NCBI GenBank assembly: GCA_026709985.1
Contig: JAPORY010000114.1
Coordinates: 58,647 to 122,646, forward strand
Reading direction: 5' to 3'
DNA from: Aestuariivita sp.
GTDB lineage: Bacteria > Pseudomonadota > Alphaproteobacteria > Rhodobacterales > Rhodobacteraceae
DNA: 64,000 nt
Notes under the pieces: generated by a model
Databases searched by the model: none
Seen by the model: only the letters and a program-made list of their open reading frames with translations
Told to the model about the DNA's origin: nothing
In this document: positions 37,086 to 46,751 of the stretch, piece by piece
Numbering within the stretch: the first letter of the stretch is position 1
Layout of the letters: the number at the start of each line of letters is the position of its first letter
Position numbers and translations under genes: made by a program

Positions 37086-37828
37086 TTCGAATTCACAACT
37101 TGCACAAGGCTTTCGGTCACAATCGCGTCTTGCGTGGGATGAGCCTTGATATTCCAACGGCACGATCAACGGTCATCATCGGAGGGTCCGGCACCGGTAA
37201 GTCGGTGGCACTAAAGTGCATCCTTGGACTTGTTTTGCCTGACCAAGGTCACATTTATTGTCAGGATCAGGACATTAATACCATAAAACGTGAGGCTTAT
37301 TTAGCTCGTTTTGGGATGCTTTTTCAAGGTGGTGCATTGTTTGACTCTCTCCCCGTCTGGCGTAACGTCGCCTTCCGCTTGTTGAATGGCTCCAAGAAAT
37401 GTAGCGTCGAAGAGGCGCGAGAAATCGCCGTCGAAAAGTTGCGTCGCGTTGGCTTAACGCCACAGGTCGCTGACCTCTTACCGGCCGAATTATCAGGCGG
37501 CATGCAGAAACGTGTTGGCCTCGCTCGAACGATTGCAACGACTCCCGAAATAATCTTTTTCGATGAACCAACCGCTGGCCTTGATCCAATAATGTCTGGG
37601 GTGATCAATAGATTGATTCGTGAAATTGTCCAAGAAATTGGCGCCACGGCTGTTACTATCACCCATGATATCAATTCGGTCCGCACCATTGCCGACAACG
37701 TCGCGATGCTCCATGACGGAGTTATCCAATGGAACGGTAGCGTCGATCAATTGGATCACAGCGGGAATCCATATGTGGAACAGTTTATTACTGGCTCTGA
37801 AACCGGTCCGATTGCAGCGACACGATAA
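37082..37828 (+). CDS. mlaF: MlaF-type ABC ATPase for phospholipid transport
   Basis: The 248-residue ATPase has Walker A IGGSGTGKSVALKCI, signature LSGGMQKRVGLARTIA, Walker B EIIFFDEPTAGLDPI, and H-loop VTITHDINSV. The start is set at ATG 37082, which overlaps the permease stop by ATGA and begins with the conserved IRIHNLHKAFG. An upstream in-frame extension would lie inside the permease gene. It completes the permease/ATPase pair. The MCE protein partner is not adjacent, and radA follows instead. Confidence 0.93.
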   Translation: MIRIHNLHKAFGHNRVLRGMSLDIPTARSTVIIGGSGTGKSVALKCILGLVLPDQGHIYCQDQDINTIKREAYLARFGMLFQGGALFDSLPVWRNVAFRLLNGSKKCSVEEAREIAVEKLRRVGLTPQVADLLPAELSGGMQKRVGLARTIATTPEIIFFDEPTAGLDPIMSGVINRLIREIVQEIGATAVTITHDINSVRTIADNVAMLHDGVIQWNGSVDQLDHSGNPYVEQFITGSETGPIAATR

Positions 37829-37899
37829 CGGCTTCGTCGGCGCCTGATCGAATGCAGCGTTCTCGAAAACTGACAGGCGAATAAGGTAATCAAACTTTA

Positions 37900-39294
37900 A
37901 TGGCAGCTTCTGAGATATATATTTGTACGGCCTGTGGTACCGAGTCGACAAAATGGGCCGGAAGGTGTGACGCCTGCGGCGAGTGGAATACGATAGAAGT
38001 TAAGGTCAATAGTGTCACGGGCCCAACATCGAAGTCTTTGGGACGCAAACGTGGTACTAAAATCGCTCTTACTAACCTTAAATTTTCCGAATCAGGACTA
38101 CAGCGAGAACAGTCAGGATTTGAGGAATTTGACCGAGTAATCGGCGGCGGTTTAGTTCCTGCCTCTGCGACGCTGGTTGGGGGTGATCCCGGAATCGGAA
38201 AGTCAACACTGATGTTACAGGTCGCCGCAAAATTTTCGACTACCGGACTGAGCGTTATGTATGTCTCTGGCGAGGAAGCTGCTGGTCAAATCCAAATGCG
38301 GGCTAATCGCCTCGGAATCGCTGCAGCACCTGTCAAACTGGCGACAGAAACAAGCCTCCGCGATATTCGTACGACACTCGAAGCCGAGCGACCCGCCCTT
38401 GCTATTATTGACTCGGTTCAAACCATCTGGGCCGATTTCGTCGACAGTTCCCCCGGCAGTATTACCCAAGTGCGAGCTGCAGCCCACGAGTTGACTGTAT
38501 TTGCCAAGCGTTGCGGTACGGCGGTAATCCTAGTTGGTCATGTGACGAAAGAAGGACAAATTGCCGGACCACGAGTGATCGAACATATGGTTGATACGGT
38601 TTTGTATTTTGAAGGTGAGCGGGGACACCATTTCCGCATCTTGCGAGCTGTAAAAAATCGCTTCGGTCCAGCCGACGAAATTGGTGTTTTCGAAATGACG
38701 GGTCGTGGTCTTACAGAAGTCGCAAACCCATCCGCATTATTTCTTTCAGAGGGCAGAGAGGTTTCGCCTGGCTCCGCAGTTTTGGCTGGGATTGAGGGTA
38801 CACGTCCGGTTCTGGTAGAGATACAGGCTCTTGTGGCACCCTCTCCACACGCCCAACCAAGACGCGCCGTGGTTGGGTGGGACAGCGGCCGCTTGGCAAT
38901 GGTTCTTGCTGTCCTCGAAGCGCGTTGCGGAGTTCCCTTCGTAGGTTTAGACGTTTACCTCAACGTCGCGGGTGGATTAAAAATCCATGAACCCGCAGCT
39001 GACCTTGCTGTTGCAGCGGCCCTGCTCTCCTCTCGCGAAGATGTCTCGCTACCAGAAAAAACGGTCGTATTCGGTGAAATTTCTCTTTCTGGTGCTCTTC
39101 GTCCAGCATCAAAGGCACAAAGTCGATTGAAGGAAGCGCAAAAGCTTGGTTTTTCTGGTGCCATTGCACCAGTTGGGAAAAAGTCCGAGACGGTTGTAGG
39201 GATCGACTTAGTTGACGTGTCCGATCTTTCGGACTTTGTTGGTATTGTGTTTGGCACTAGCGGGTTGAAAAAAAGAAAAGAGGCCCATGAATAA
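37900..39294 (+). CDS. radA: DNA repair protein RadA
   Basis: The 464-residue protein has an N-terminal C4 zinc finger (CTACGTESTKWAGRCDACGEW), Walker A GGDPGIGKSTLMLQ, the RadA-specific KNRFG motif in VKNRFGPADEIGVFEM, and a C-terminal Lon-like domain (VFVGL, GLKIHEPAADLAVAAALLSS). It promotes branch migration and processing of recombination intermediates. Its last codons overlap the cvpA start by eight bases. Confidence 0.96.
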   Translation: MAASEIYICTACGTESTKWAGRCDACGEWNTIEVKVNSVTGPTSKSLGRKRGTKIALTNLKFSESGLQREQSGFEEFDRVIGGGLVPASATLVGGDPGIGKSTLMLQVAAKFSTTGLSVMYVSGEEAAGQIQMRANRLGIAAAPVKLATETSLRDIRTTLEAERPALAIIDSVQTIWADFVDSSPGSITQVRAAAHELTVFAKRCGTAVILVGHVTKEGQIAGPRVIEHMVDTVLYFEGERGHHFRILRAVKNRFGPADEIGVFEMTGRGLTEVANPSALFLSEGREVSPGSAVLAGIEGTRPVLVEIQALVAPSPHAQPRRAVVGWDSGRLAMVLAVLEARCGVPFVGLDVYLNVAGGLKIHEPAADLAVAAALLSSREDVSLPEKTVVFGEISLSGALRPASKAQSRLKEAQKLGFSGAIAPVGKKSETVVGIDLVDVSDLSDFVGIVFGTSGLKKRKEAHE

Positions 39295-39832
39295 CATTCT
39301 ATTGATTGATGGTATTGCGGCCGTCGTGATTATTTTGTCGGCGATTTTGGCCTACTCACGAGGATTTGTCCGCGAGTTTCTCGCTATTTTTGGATGGGTA
39401 GGTAGTGCACTCGTCGCCTTTATCTTTGCCCCGCAGGTGGAACCGCTTATCAAACTCTTGCCAGTGATTGGTGACTTTTTTGCTAATAGTTGCGAGTTGG
39501 GAGTGCTTGCTGCTTTTGCCGTTGTGTTTGCCGCCGCTCTTGTTATTGTCAGTTTGTTCACCCCTTACTTGGCATCGGTGGTTCGTCAATCCACTCTCGG
39601 GCGTGTTGATCAAGGTTTTGGTTTTCTCTTTGGTTTTGCTCGTGGGGTATTGTTGGTCGCCATTGTAATTTTTGTATCCAACACAGTGTTGCCAAATAAT
39701 GATATTTTGGCGAAGAGCCATGCGGCGGAGATTTACAGCCAGTTTTCAGATCAAATTGAGCAAAGCGATACGGACGTCACGCTGGTGTGGATTACGCGGC
39801 AATATGAGCGGATGTTGCGCCGTTGTGCCTGA
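39287..39832 (+). CDS. cvpA: CvpA family membrane protein
   Basis: The 181-residue protein has about four membrane segments: IDGIAAVVIILSAILAYSRG, FLAIFGWVGSALVAFIF, FAVVFAAALVIVSLF, and GFLFGFARGVLLVAIVIF. It resembles CvpA of the E. coli purF operon, with an inner-membrane role that is still vague (colicin V production, envelope maintenance). Its position between radA and purF is typical of alphaproteobacteria. Confidence 0.9.
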   Translation: MNNILLIDGIAAVVIILSAILAYSRGFVREFLAIFGWVGSALVAFIFAPQVEPLIKLLPVIGDFFANSCELGVLAAFAVVFAAALVIVSLFTPYLASVVRQSTLGRVDQGFGFLFGFARGVLLVAIVIFVSNTVLPNNDILAKSHAAEIYSQFSDQIEQSDTDVTLVWITRQYERMLRRCA

Positions 39833-39959
39833 TGAGCCTTGTTTTGCGCCATCGCTGACTGAAGGTCATTATACCAACAAACTTTTTGGCTGCTTAATGA
39901 CAACGCTTTCATGATCCTCTAGTTGATGACCTTGGACACCTCGGGTTGCGGAGCTCCCC

Positions 39960-41462
39960 TTGACCGAACACGCCCAGACAAATTCTCCCCGTGAAACACT
40001 TCACCCATTCGACTTTGGGACTGACAAGTTCCGAGAGGAGTGCGGTATTTTTGGCGTCATTGGGGTGGTTGACGCTGGCAGTTTTGTCGCACTTGGCCTT
40101 CACGCGCTGCAGCATCGCGGCCAAGAGGCTGGTGGGATTGTATCATTTAGTCACGAAAGTGGGTTCAATTCAGCACGGCGCTTCGGGTATGTGAGAGACA
40201 ACTTTACCAATACCGAGATCATGGAGGCGTTGCCAGGGTCGCTTGCTATTGGGCATGTTCGCTATTCAACGACGGGGTCAAAGACTGGTTCGGTTGGGCA
40301 AACAGCTATTCGTGACGTGCAGCCGTTTTTCGGTGAGTTTGCGATGGGCGGAGCAGCCATTGCGCATAACGGCAACATCACTAACGCCAATCGACTTCGG
40401 CGCGAATTAATTGAACAAGGATCTATCTTTCAATCTTCAACGGATAGTGAGTGCATCATTCACTTAATGGCACGATCAAAGGGATGCTCCATTCCCGACC
40501 GCATGGAGGAAGCACTTAGATTTGTTGAAGGTGCTTTCTCGGTGGTGGCGATGACTCGCACTAAACTCATCGGAGTCCGTGATCCCCTTGGTGTGCGACC
40601 ATTAGTGCTCGGGCGCGTTGGTGAGGGATGGGTGCTGAGCTCCGAAACCTGCGCCTTGGATATTATTGGTGCCGACTTTGTTCGCGAAATTAAACCCGGT
40701 GAGATGGTTGTAATCAATGCTGTCGGGGTGAAGAGTCATTTCCCTTTTAGCGCGGCGAAATCGCGCTTTTGTATTTTTGAACATGTTTACTTTTCGCGAC
40801 CCGACTCGTTAATCGGTGGTCGGTCGGTATATGAGACTCGTGCAGCCATTGGCGCTGAGCTTGCAAGGGAGGCTCCCGTTGATGCGGATTTAGTCTGCCC
40901 GGTACCGGATTCCGGCACACCTGCCGCGATTGGCTATGCCCAACAGTCGGGAATTCCTTTCGGGATGGGCATTATTCGTAATCAGTTTGTCGGTCGCACC
41001 TTCATTGAGCCGACTGAACAAATTCGCAACATGGGCGTTCGGCTTAAGCTCAATGTTAATCGCGCTCTCATATGCGGAAAGCGCGTCGTCCTCGTTGATG
41101 ATTCGGTTGTGCGCGGGACGACTTCACGCAAAATCAAAGAGATGATTTTGAACGCTGGTGCGGCTGAGGTGCATTTTCGAATTGCAAGTCCCCCAACGGC
41201 GTGGCCCTGCTTTTATGGCGTTGATACGCCACAGCGAGAAAAGTTGTTGGCGGCGACAATGAGCGAAGAAGAGATGCGTGAGCATCTAATGATTGATAGT
41301 CTGAAATTTATTACGCTTGATGGTCTCTATCGTGCCGTCGGTGAATCCGAGGGACGCAATCCAGACTGTCCGCAATATTGTGACGCCTGCTTTTCCGGCG
41401 AATATCCGGTAATTCCCGCCGATATGATCAATCAAGGGTTTGAGTTGAAAGCGGCTGAATAA
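39960..41462 (+). CDS. purF: Amidophosphoribosyltransferase
   Basis: The 500-residue enzyme has the N-terminal catalytic Cys after a short propeptide (REECGIFGVIG), glutamine-binding HRGQEAGGIV and IGHVRYSTTGS, and a C-terminal PRTase motif VVLVDDSVVRGTTSRKI. It makes 5-phosphoribosylamine, the first step of purine synthesis. The start is TTG 39960, preceded by GGAG six bases upstream. The TTG puts the Cys about 28 residues in, as expected for a propeptide that is cleaved off. It follows cvpA after about 130 bases. Confidence 0.96.
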   Translation: MTEHAQTNSPRETLHPFDFGTDKFREECGIFGVIGVVDAGSFVALGLHALQHRGQEAGGIVSFSHESGFNSARRFGYVRDNFTNTEIMEALPGSLAIGHVRYSTTGSKTGSVGQTAIRDVQPFFGEFAMGGAAIAHNGNITNANRLRRELIEQGSIFQSSTDSECIIHLMARSKGCSIPDRMEEALRFVEGAFSVVAMTRTKLIGVRDPLGVRPLVLGRVGEGWVLSSETCALDIIGADFVREIKPGEMVVINAVGVKSHFPFSAAKSRFCIFEHVYFSRPDSLIGGRSVYETRAAIGAELAREAPVDADLVCPVPDSGTPAAIGYAQQSGIPFGMGIIRNQFVGRTFIEPTEQIRNMGVRLKLNVNRALICGKRVVLVDDSVVRGTTSRKIKEMILNAGAAEVHFRIASPPTAWPCFYGVDTPQREKLLAATMSEEEMREHLMIDSLKFITLDGLYRAVGESEGRNPDCPQYCDACFSGEYPVIPADMINQGFELKAAE

Positions 41463-41628
41463 TTCCTCTCGTGCCGGACTTTGGGCCATTGCCATATCGT
41501 TTCCTTTATTTCTGCTGAACGGGTGACAACATTTGCTGTTTAACAACCTCAAACCATCGCCGAGCGACTTGTATTGATCGGCGTTTCGAAAAGAGTTTGA
41601 TGGATATTTTGAGAGCACAGCGAGCGTT

Positions 41629-42291
41629 GTGACAGAACCGATCGCACTCGTTACCGGAGCATCACGAGGGCTCGGCTGTGCACTAGCTGAACTCCTTGGT
41701 CGTACGCATCATGTTATCGCCGTCGCACGCACCGTTGGTGCATTAGAAAATCTTGATGACCGTATCAAAGGAGCTGGTGGGACGGTTACTTTGGCCCCGA
41801 CTGATCTCACTGAAGACACGGCTACTCAAGAACTCTGCCGCGCCATTTATGACCGTTGGGGACGGATTGACTTATGGGTTCATACGGCAATCCACGCAGG
41901 TTCTCTCTCACCGGTTGGTCACCTTGACCCGCAGGACTGGCAGCAGTCAATTGCGGTCAACTTAGAGGCGACGTTTCGTTTAGTTTCATATCTGACGCCG
42001 CTACTTGTGACTCGAGCTTCAGTGGTATTTTTTGACGACGCTGACAAATTCGGTGCAAAGTTTTTCGGCGCATATGGTTCCACCAAGGCAAGCCAGATAT
42101 CGTTTGTTCGGAGTTGGGCGGCAGAAACGACCAAGACGGGACCTTTGGTTCGGATTTTATCCCCACAACCAATGGCAACGGCGCTGCGGGCGCGTTTTTT
42201 TCCAGGAGAGGATATTGGCAAGCTCGCCACAGCGATGGCGGAGGCTAATCGGATTTTGCCAGAAATTCTGTTGGTCAACGGGACAAAATAA
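41629..42291 (+). CDS. Short-chain dehydrogenase/reductase, purF-linked
   Basis: The 220-residue SDR has VTGASRGLGCALAELLG and a YxxxK in YGSTKASQISFV, with Ser absent from the usual place (RASVVFFDDADKFG). A short SDR after purF is a recurring alphaproteobacterial arrangement, but I know of no experimentally fixed function. The missing catalytic Ser and the short C-terminus suggest a reduced or non-enzymatic role. The start is a GTG at 41629. Confidence 0.82.
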   Translation: MTEPIALVTGASRGLGCALAELLGRTHHVIAVARTVGALENLDDRIKGAGGTVTLAPTDLTEDTATQELCRAIYDRWGRIDLWVHTAIHAGSLSPVGHLDPQDWQQSIAVNLEATFRLVSYLTPLLVTRASVVFFDDADKFGAKFFGAYGSTKASQISFVRSWAAETTKTGPLVRILSPQPMATALRARFFPGEDIGKLATAMAEANRILPEILLVNGTK

Positions 42292-42463
42292 GGCGTTTTC
42301 TGTGCGCTATTTTTGACAGCCCATGATTGAATTGAAATTTGCTGTTTTCCTCATTGCAATCGCTTAGGTTCATCACCCGGGAAAAGATCCGTGTTTGAGC
42401 CCTAGGGTGATCATTTAATGTGCGGCACTGAGCCGATTATCCAACCCGCGTGGTCGGTTTATC

Positions 42464-43741
42464 TCACGCGTCACGATAGCCAGTTTTTATCAAATAGTTT
42501 CGAAAGGAGGGAATTGGGCAGGTGAAGGTGCCATCTGCTTTTTGATGTAACGCCCCATTATGAACAAGATGCGCGACAAAATCAGTGGCGTCCATACCCT
42601 TCGGTAGCTGCCACCCAACCTGATCACGGACTTTAGACTGAATAGATCTCATGATTGCAGCAATTGTTACGGTTGATTCTTTAAGACCATTGTCGATCGG
42701 AAATTCATCCATGATGGCGGCCACTAGCACAGATGATATCTTCATTTCGGACGACCGTTGCTGCTGATAGTATCGGGTGCGACTAGCCTTTGCTTCCTTC
42801 TCTATGTGCGACCAGTCAACACGCGACAAGCCTTCTCCCGCTCCCCTCTTGAGGACTTCAGTTGCTAATGCTTGAATAGCAAAATGAAGATGGCGGGGCC
42901 ATCCGTCGCAGGCATGAACAAGACGTTCCAGCTGACGTTCATAACCTCGCACATCAATGCCAAAATACTCGCAGGTCGAAAGCAGAAACAGCGAAACCTC
43001 TGGCGTGGTAAGACAGCCGATATCATGTATTTGCAGTCCTCGTGTCAAATCCATCTCTCTGGCTCGATCTGCGGTATCACCGAGTCCTGCGAGCACGAGT
43101 GTTAGTGGCAGACCGCTACTTGCAGAATGGATGGACTGAATGAAGCGGGCATAAGCGGTATCTTCCCCGCCTCGCAAACTTTGCGCTTCGTCTACCGCAA
43201 CAATTATTGGAAACCGCCAACTATTCTTGCATTGGTTTTTTGCCAAATCGAATAGATTTGACGGCGTCTGCGTTTTAGCTTGACCTTGTTGCGTAAGTTC
43301 CAGTGTCAAGCCAGCGAGACCCGCCGATATTCTTACCCTGTCAAAAGCCTTCTTTGCTAGTCGTTTCCAGTTGCTTTGCGGCATTTCGATCATTACTTGC
43401 AAAGCCGCGAGAGCTATTGATGCATCGGCGCGTATCATTTCGCTAGGAAGCACCAAAACACGAGGCGCTCGCTCGGTGTCACCATTTTTTACTGAGCGAG
43501 AAACCAGTTCAGCGATCAGTGAACTTTTTCCGGCACCCGGTGCTCCCTGAACTATGCGGGTAGACTTAGATATACCATGTGCCGTAGCGTGGTTCCCTTG
43601 CCATGCTTCTTTCGCAACTTCCTCAATATCAACGAGGATGTCTTTCCGGCCAACAAAGATGGGTGGTGGCTCACCTTCGCTTGCACGGGCGAAGGTCCTT
43701 AGCTTGGCCAGTTGAACCGTCATCTTTTCCTCAAACTTCAT
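42464..43741 (-). CDS. Orphan AAA+ ATPase A (hypothetical)
   Basis: The 425-residue protein has IFVGRKDIL, Walker A QGAPGAGKSSLIAEL, Walker B IVAVDEAQSL, sensor-1 region LPLTLVLAGLGDT, sensor-2-like GWPRHLHFAIQ, and a C-terminal LPKGMDATDFVAHLVH plus CPIPSFRNYL. It is clearly homologous to the protein at 61292-62533 across its full length. The architecture resembles STAND/TniB-like or Orc-like ATPases with a C-terminal winged helix. No neighbour gives a function. Upstream is a long stretch with IS1- and IS110-family debris, which suggests the gene was once carried on a mobile element. Confidence 0.7.
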   Translation of the reverse strand: MKFEEKMTVQLAKLRTFARASEGEPPPIFVGRKDILVDIEEVAKEAWQGNHATAHGISKSTRIVQGAPGAGKSSLIAELVSRSVKNGDTERAPRVLVLPSEMIRADASIALAALQVMIEMPQSNWKRLAKKAFDRVRISAGLAGLTLELTQQGQAKTQTPSNLFDLAKNQCKNSWRFPIIVAVDEAQSLRGGEDTAYARFIQSIHSASSGLPLTLVLAGLGDTADRAREMDLTRGLQIHDIGCLTTPEVSLFLLSTCEYFGIDVRGYERQLERLVHACDGWPRHLHFAIQALATEVLKRGAGEGLSRVDWSHIEKEAKASRTRYYQQQRSSEMKISSVLVAAIMDEFPIDNGLKESTVTIAAIMRSIQSKVRDQVGWQLPKGMDATDFVAHLVHNGALHQKADGTFTCPIPSFRNYLIKTGYRDA

Positions 43742-44213
43742 TTTAGAAGAGTGATCGCGAGTAAGTTGAATCCGAACGCAATGTTTTTCTACGCCGCAAT
43801 TGCCGCAACAAATGTAAATTCAGGCCAGATTTGCTCCCTAACTGTTTGAGGGAAAATAAACTGAATTCGCAAAGTTTATAGCAAAACCACTCAGTAATGC
43901 GACTTGACAAGTTTAGCAAGTTTGGACGGGCCTCTTGCAGAACGCTCAACTCCGCCTGCTATAGTTTGCAGTCGAAACTTGATTGTCTCGAAAATCGTGC
44001 ATAAGGTTAGTGGATCAACAAGGACTACTTACCGATAAGCCAGCTTTCGATTGTGTAAAGCAGATCATCATTTCGCATTGGGCAAAGTAGTCCACATTTT
44101 GCGAGGGAGACTATCTGCCCTGCTGCGGTCTGATTAATAATTTCAAATGATCAGCGAAAGAACCCAAATGGCTTGAGATAGTTTTCGTCTTTCGCTTGCC
44201 TTCCAATCCAATC
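43742..44213. other. Non-coding stretch upstream of ATPase A
   Basis: No gene is recognisable. A 68-codon minus-strand frame adjoining the ATPase start has low-complexity, Leu/Ser-rich composition without family resemblance. The stretch probably holds the ATPase promoter and IS flank. From 44906 to 45257 I also see no gene. Confidence 0.4.
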
Positions 44214-44590
44214 CTATGGCCGCAAATCATCGTAAGGGATTGGGTAGGGGTCAGTTTGGAATTTTCGTTTGCAGATTTTTGGCGGTTTCGGTTTCGGTGA
44301 ATCATCGTCAGTATTATCAAGCCAGTCCGTTAGGTGAGCCACAGTTACCAGGGTAATCAGCAATGATTGCTGAATCCGGTAAAGTTATCGTGCCTTGTAT
44401 TATAAGGTGAAGCTGGGCGCATGGTCCTCAACTTCTTTGGAAAATGGGTCAGTAAGCCGGGTAAAGCGGCACTTTAACATACGCAGGGTCAGGTTTTGTC
44501 TTTCAATATCGCTGGTTGAAATGCGGTCAGGATTCGTACGACTTTCAATTTCCCCTTTATCGAATTTTCGCAAGTAAACCTTGCAAATCT
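44214..44590 (-). pseudogene. IS1-family transposase remnant (C-terminal part)
   Basis: Minus-strand reading gives KGEIESRTNPDRISTSDI, then ERQNLTLRMLKCRFTRLT, then DPFSKEVEDHAPSFTL and a stop near 44400. These match the C-terminal catalytic block of IS1-type transposases (STSYVERQNLTMRM...RRFTRLTNxFSKK). Beyond the stop, in other frames, WLDNTDDDSPKPKPPKICKR and a stop at 44214 may be the displaced tail. The N-terminal half is missing. Confidence 0.75.
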
Positions 44591-44631
44591 TACAACAAAT
44601 GGAATAAATGCAAGGTACGATTGAGCGAAGA

Positions 44632-44905
44632 CATAGGAAGCGAGTTATGTTCGGCGCGTCCTCGTGGAGACCGCCTGGAATTAGCGCTTCCCAGCACGCA
44701 AGGCGCGACATCTTGCGGCAAAGGCAAAGGGGGCACCAGAACGCGTGCCGGCGATCGCTTGGCAGGCACAAAAGCACCTGTGCGCCCGCTACCGCAAACT
44801 CAGAATGACCAAAAATATCCCGGTATCGGTACCGGCACCACGGCGGTGGCACGGGAGTTTATCGGTTCATCTGGGCCATCGCTTGTGAGGTCACTGATTG
44901 ACCGC
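44632..44905 (+). pseudogene. IS110-family transposase remnant (IS116/IS110/IS902 C-terminal part)
   Basis: The plus-strand frame reads EASYVRRVLVETAWN, an in-frame TAG, then RFPARKARHLAAKAKGAPE and VPAIAWQAQKHLCARYRKL. After a frame change the sequence reads TAVARE and, in another frame, FIWAIACEVT. These are the typical C-terminal motifs of IS110-type transposases (AWxAQxRLCxRYRxL, VAVAREL.GFIWAIA). Both a nonsense codon and a frameshift are present, so it is dead. Confidence 0.85.
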
Positions 44906-45257
44906 ACGCCAGTCGCGCACTGGCCGAAGAGAGCAGATACATAGCACCATGATGGCGTCGGGATTCAGTCAGCCCGGAAGGAGAACTCTCGGTATACCTG
45001 AGCGGCAGGGCTTTTCTGAGCCAGTGACTCGCATTTTGAGAACAAGACAACTCCGCGACGAAAGCGAGGTCAGGCGGTACCCAACCCGCGAATATCAGAA
45101 TGATCCACCGTCAAAAAAACTGCTTGAGCCCCGACTCCCTCATGGTGTTGTGTGCCTAGGAGCACTATGACAAAAAGCCACAGAAATCGACTGGGTCAAT
45201 CCATATAAAGAATATCGTTTTCTGGGCGCAGCATTTGCGTAGAATAATTTTGCGGCC

Positions 45258-45425
45258 CTACTTAATTTTTCCCTCTTTGTACTCTACGTGCTTGCGTACA
45301 ATGGGATCATATTTCTTCATCACCATCTTTTCCGTCATCGTGCGTGCGTTCTTACGCGTTACGTAAAAATGACCAGTTCCAGCGGTGGAATTAAGCCGTA
45401 TTTTGACAGTAGTTGGTTTAGCCAT
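45258..45425 (-). CDS. rpmG: 50S ribosomal protein L33
   Basis: A 55-codon frame starts at ATG 45425 after GAGGG and reads [20 protein letters not shown], then [20 protein letters not shown], then [14 protein letters not shown] and a stop. This is L33 of the proteobacterial, Cys-free type, full length (no CxxC pairs). It is a structural protein of the large ribosomal subunit. It lies downstream of the RNase P RNA gene on the same strand. This gene is easily missed because of its size. Confidence 0.96.
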   Translation of the reverse strand: MAKPTTVKIRLNSTAGTGHFYVTRKNARTMTEKMVMKKYDPIVRKHVEYKEGKIK

Positions 45426-45501
45426 GATTTCCCTCAATTCTCAGTCGTGATGCAGGACCACTCTTGCTGCCGTTTGTCATCGGGCAGGGTTTTTGTAAAC
45501 A

Positions 45502-45522
45502 ACCGCAATTAGCAACTGCGGT
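45502..45522 (-). terminator. Possible hairpin downstream of rnpB
   Basis: ACCGCA and TGCGGT form a six-pair stem with a nine-base loop. On the minus strand it is followed by TGTTTAC, only a weak T-rich run. It lies about 100 bases past the RNase P RNA 3' end and upstream of rpmG. Confidence 0.35.
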
Positions 45523-45619
45523 GCTTTACTATACCTACAACCCACAATGCAACGCCTTATATCGCATGGACGATTTTCCACAGTCGCTTCCAATATTGGC
45601 GCACCTGAGAAAGAAATAT

Positions 45620-46014
45620 GGTGCGGAAGACATGTAAGCCGGATTCTGTTCCCGTTTGCACGGGAGATGATCATTCATCTGGGCACTGTGGTTGCCCACA
45701 GACCTCAAGCTGCCGACCCGACCTCCCTCAGCCGAAGCGCACTTATCGACAGAGCGTCCTCATAAGAAAACCATTGCCGAACGGAGGTCCTATTTGGCAT
45801 TGCTCCTGATAGGGCTTGCCATGCCACTCCTGTTACCAGTTGCGCGGTGGGCTCTTACCCCACCTTTTCACCCTTGCTCTGAAATGAGAGCGGTTTGATT
45901 TCTGTGGCGCTTTCCGTCAAGTTACCTTGCCCGGGCGTTACCCGGTACCGTTGCTCCGTGGAGTCCGGACTTTCCTCAAACCAATTGATTTGCGACCATC
46001 TTATCCTCCGCACC
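45620..46014 (-). ncRNA. rnpB: RNase P RNA (bacterial type A)
   Basis: The minus strand contains the diagnostic 5' core GAGGAAAGTCCGGACTCC, then ACGGAAAGCGCCACAGAAA, and the 3' core GAACAGAATCCGGCTTAC. The ends are fixed by an eight-base P1 pairing, GGTGCGGA at the 5' end with TCCGCACC at the 3' end. The resulting 395-nt length is normal. It forms the catalytic part of RNase P, processing tRNA 5' ends. It lies between the AmpD-like amidase gene and rpmG, all on the minus strand. Confidence 0.95.
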
Positions 46015-46098
46015 GATGCGGTTCTAACGAAATACTTTCCGATGTCAATTCGCAAGATTCGCAAGAGATTTCGGCGGCAATCCGACAATCACCTCAAA

Positions 46099-46746
46099 TT
46101 AGTCGCATAGCGCCGCCAAAATCGACTTATCAAGTTGGTCCGGCGGTCCGATAAATCCCTGCCGATGGCGAAGACGGAACGCCGCTAGAACATCATCCTG
46201 ATTGGCTTTTTCAGTGTAACCCGCATTGTGAAGAAGAGTCGCTAAGTTTTCGGATATAATCTGATCAGAGGGATATGGCGTCTGAGCAGCTAGTCCCTGG
46301 TGAGCTAAACGTAACCAGTCAAACTTTGGACCCGGATCCCACTTTCTGCTAGGAGCGCAATCGGAATGAGCGATTACCCCTGCAGCTGGAATACCCCAGC
46401 GCTCTAAGATAATCGGCAATAATTCTTCAAGTCTTTCCATCTGCAACTCGGAAAATGCCTCTATGCCGTCGTTGTCGAGTTCGATGCCGATTGAATGAGA
46501 ATTGACATCATCAATCCCCTTCCATGAGCCGCTTCCAGCGTGCCACGCCCGTGACCCTTCGTCGACCAATTGCCAAGTACTCCCATCCCTGCCGATGAGA
46601 TAATGAGCGGAAACTTTGGAACTCGGGTCGCACAAACGCTCCAACGCCGAATAAACATCCGACATAGCAGTGTAGTGAATGACCACCAAAGTTGGTAACG
46701 CATCGTGACGGCGGGAGCCGAAATTTGGAGACGGATGCCAGATCAT
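46099..46746 (-). CDS. N-acetylmuramoyl-L-alanine amidase, AmpD-like
   Basis: The 215-residue zinc amidase has LVVIHYTAM (first Zn His), AHYLIGRDGSTWQLVDEG, SIGIELDNDG, and AHSDCAPSRKWDPGPKFDW (second Zn His and Asp/Cys region). A short peptidoglycan-binding-like C-terminus follows, with LLHNAGY and LAAFRLRHRQGFIGPPD. It cleaves muramyl-peptides during cell-wall recycling. The absence of a signal peptide points to a cytosolic AmpD-type enzyme. The start is ATG 46746 (IWHPSPNFG), six bases after the stop of the upstream lipoprotein gene. Confidence 0.9.
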   Translation of the reverse strand: MIWHPSPNFGSRRHDALPTLVVIHYTAMSDVYSALERLCDPSSKVSAHYLIGRDGSTWQLVDEGSRAWHAGSGSWKGIDDVNSHSIGIELDNDGIEAFSELQMERLEELLPIILERWGIPAAGVIAHSDCAPSRKWDPGPKFDWLRLAHQGLAAQTPYPSDQIISENLATLLHNAGYTEKANQDDVLAAFRLRHRQGFIGPPDQLDKSILAALCD

Positions 46747-46751
46747 ATTAA

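Noticed and set aside
44516..44944. 142-codon plus-strand frame
   Set aside because: It overlies the IS110-family remnant in a frame different from the transposase motifs, so it is not a gene.
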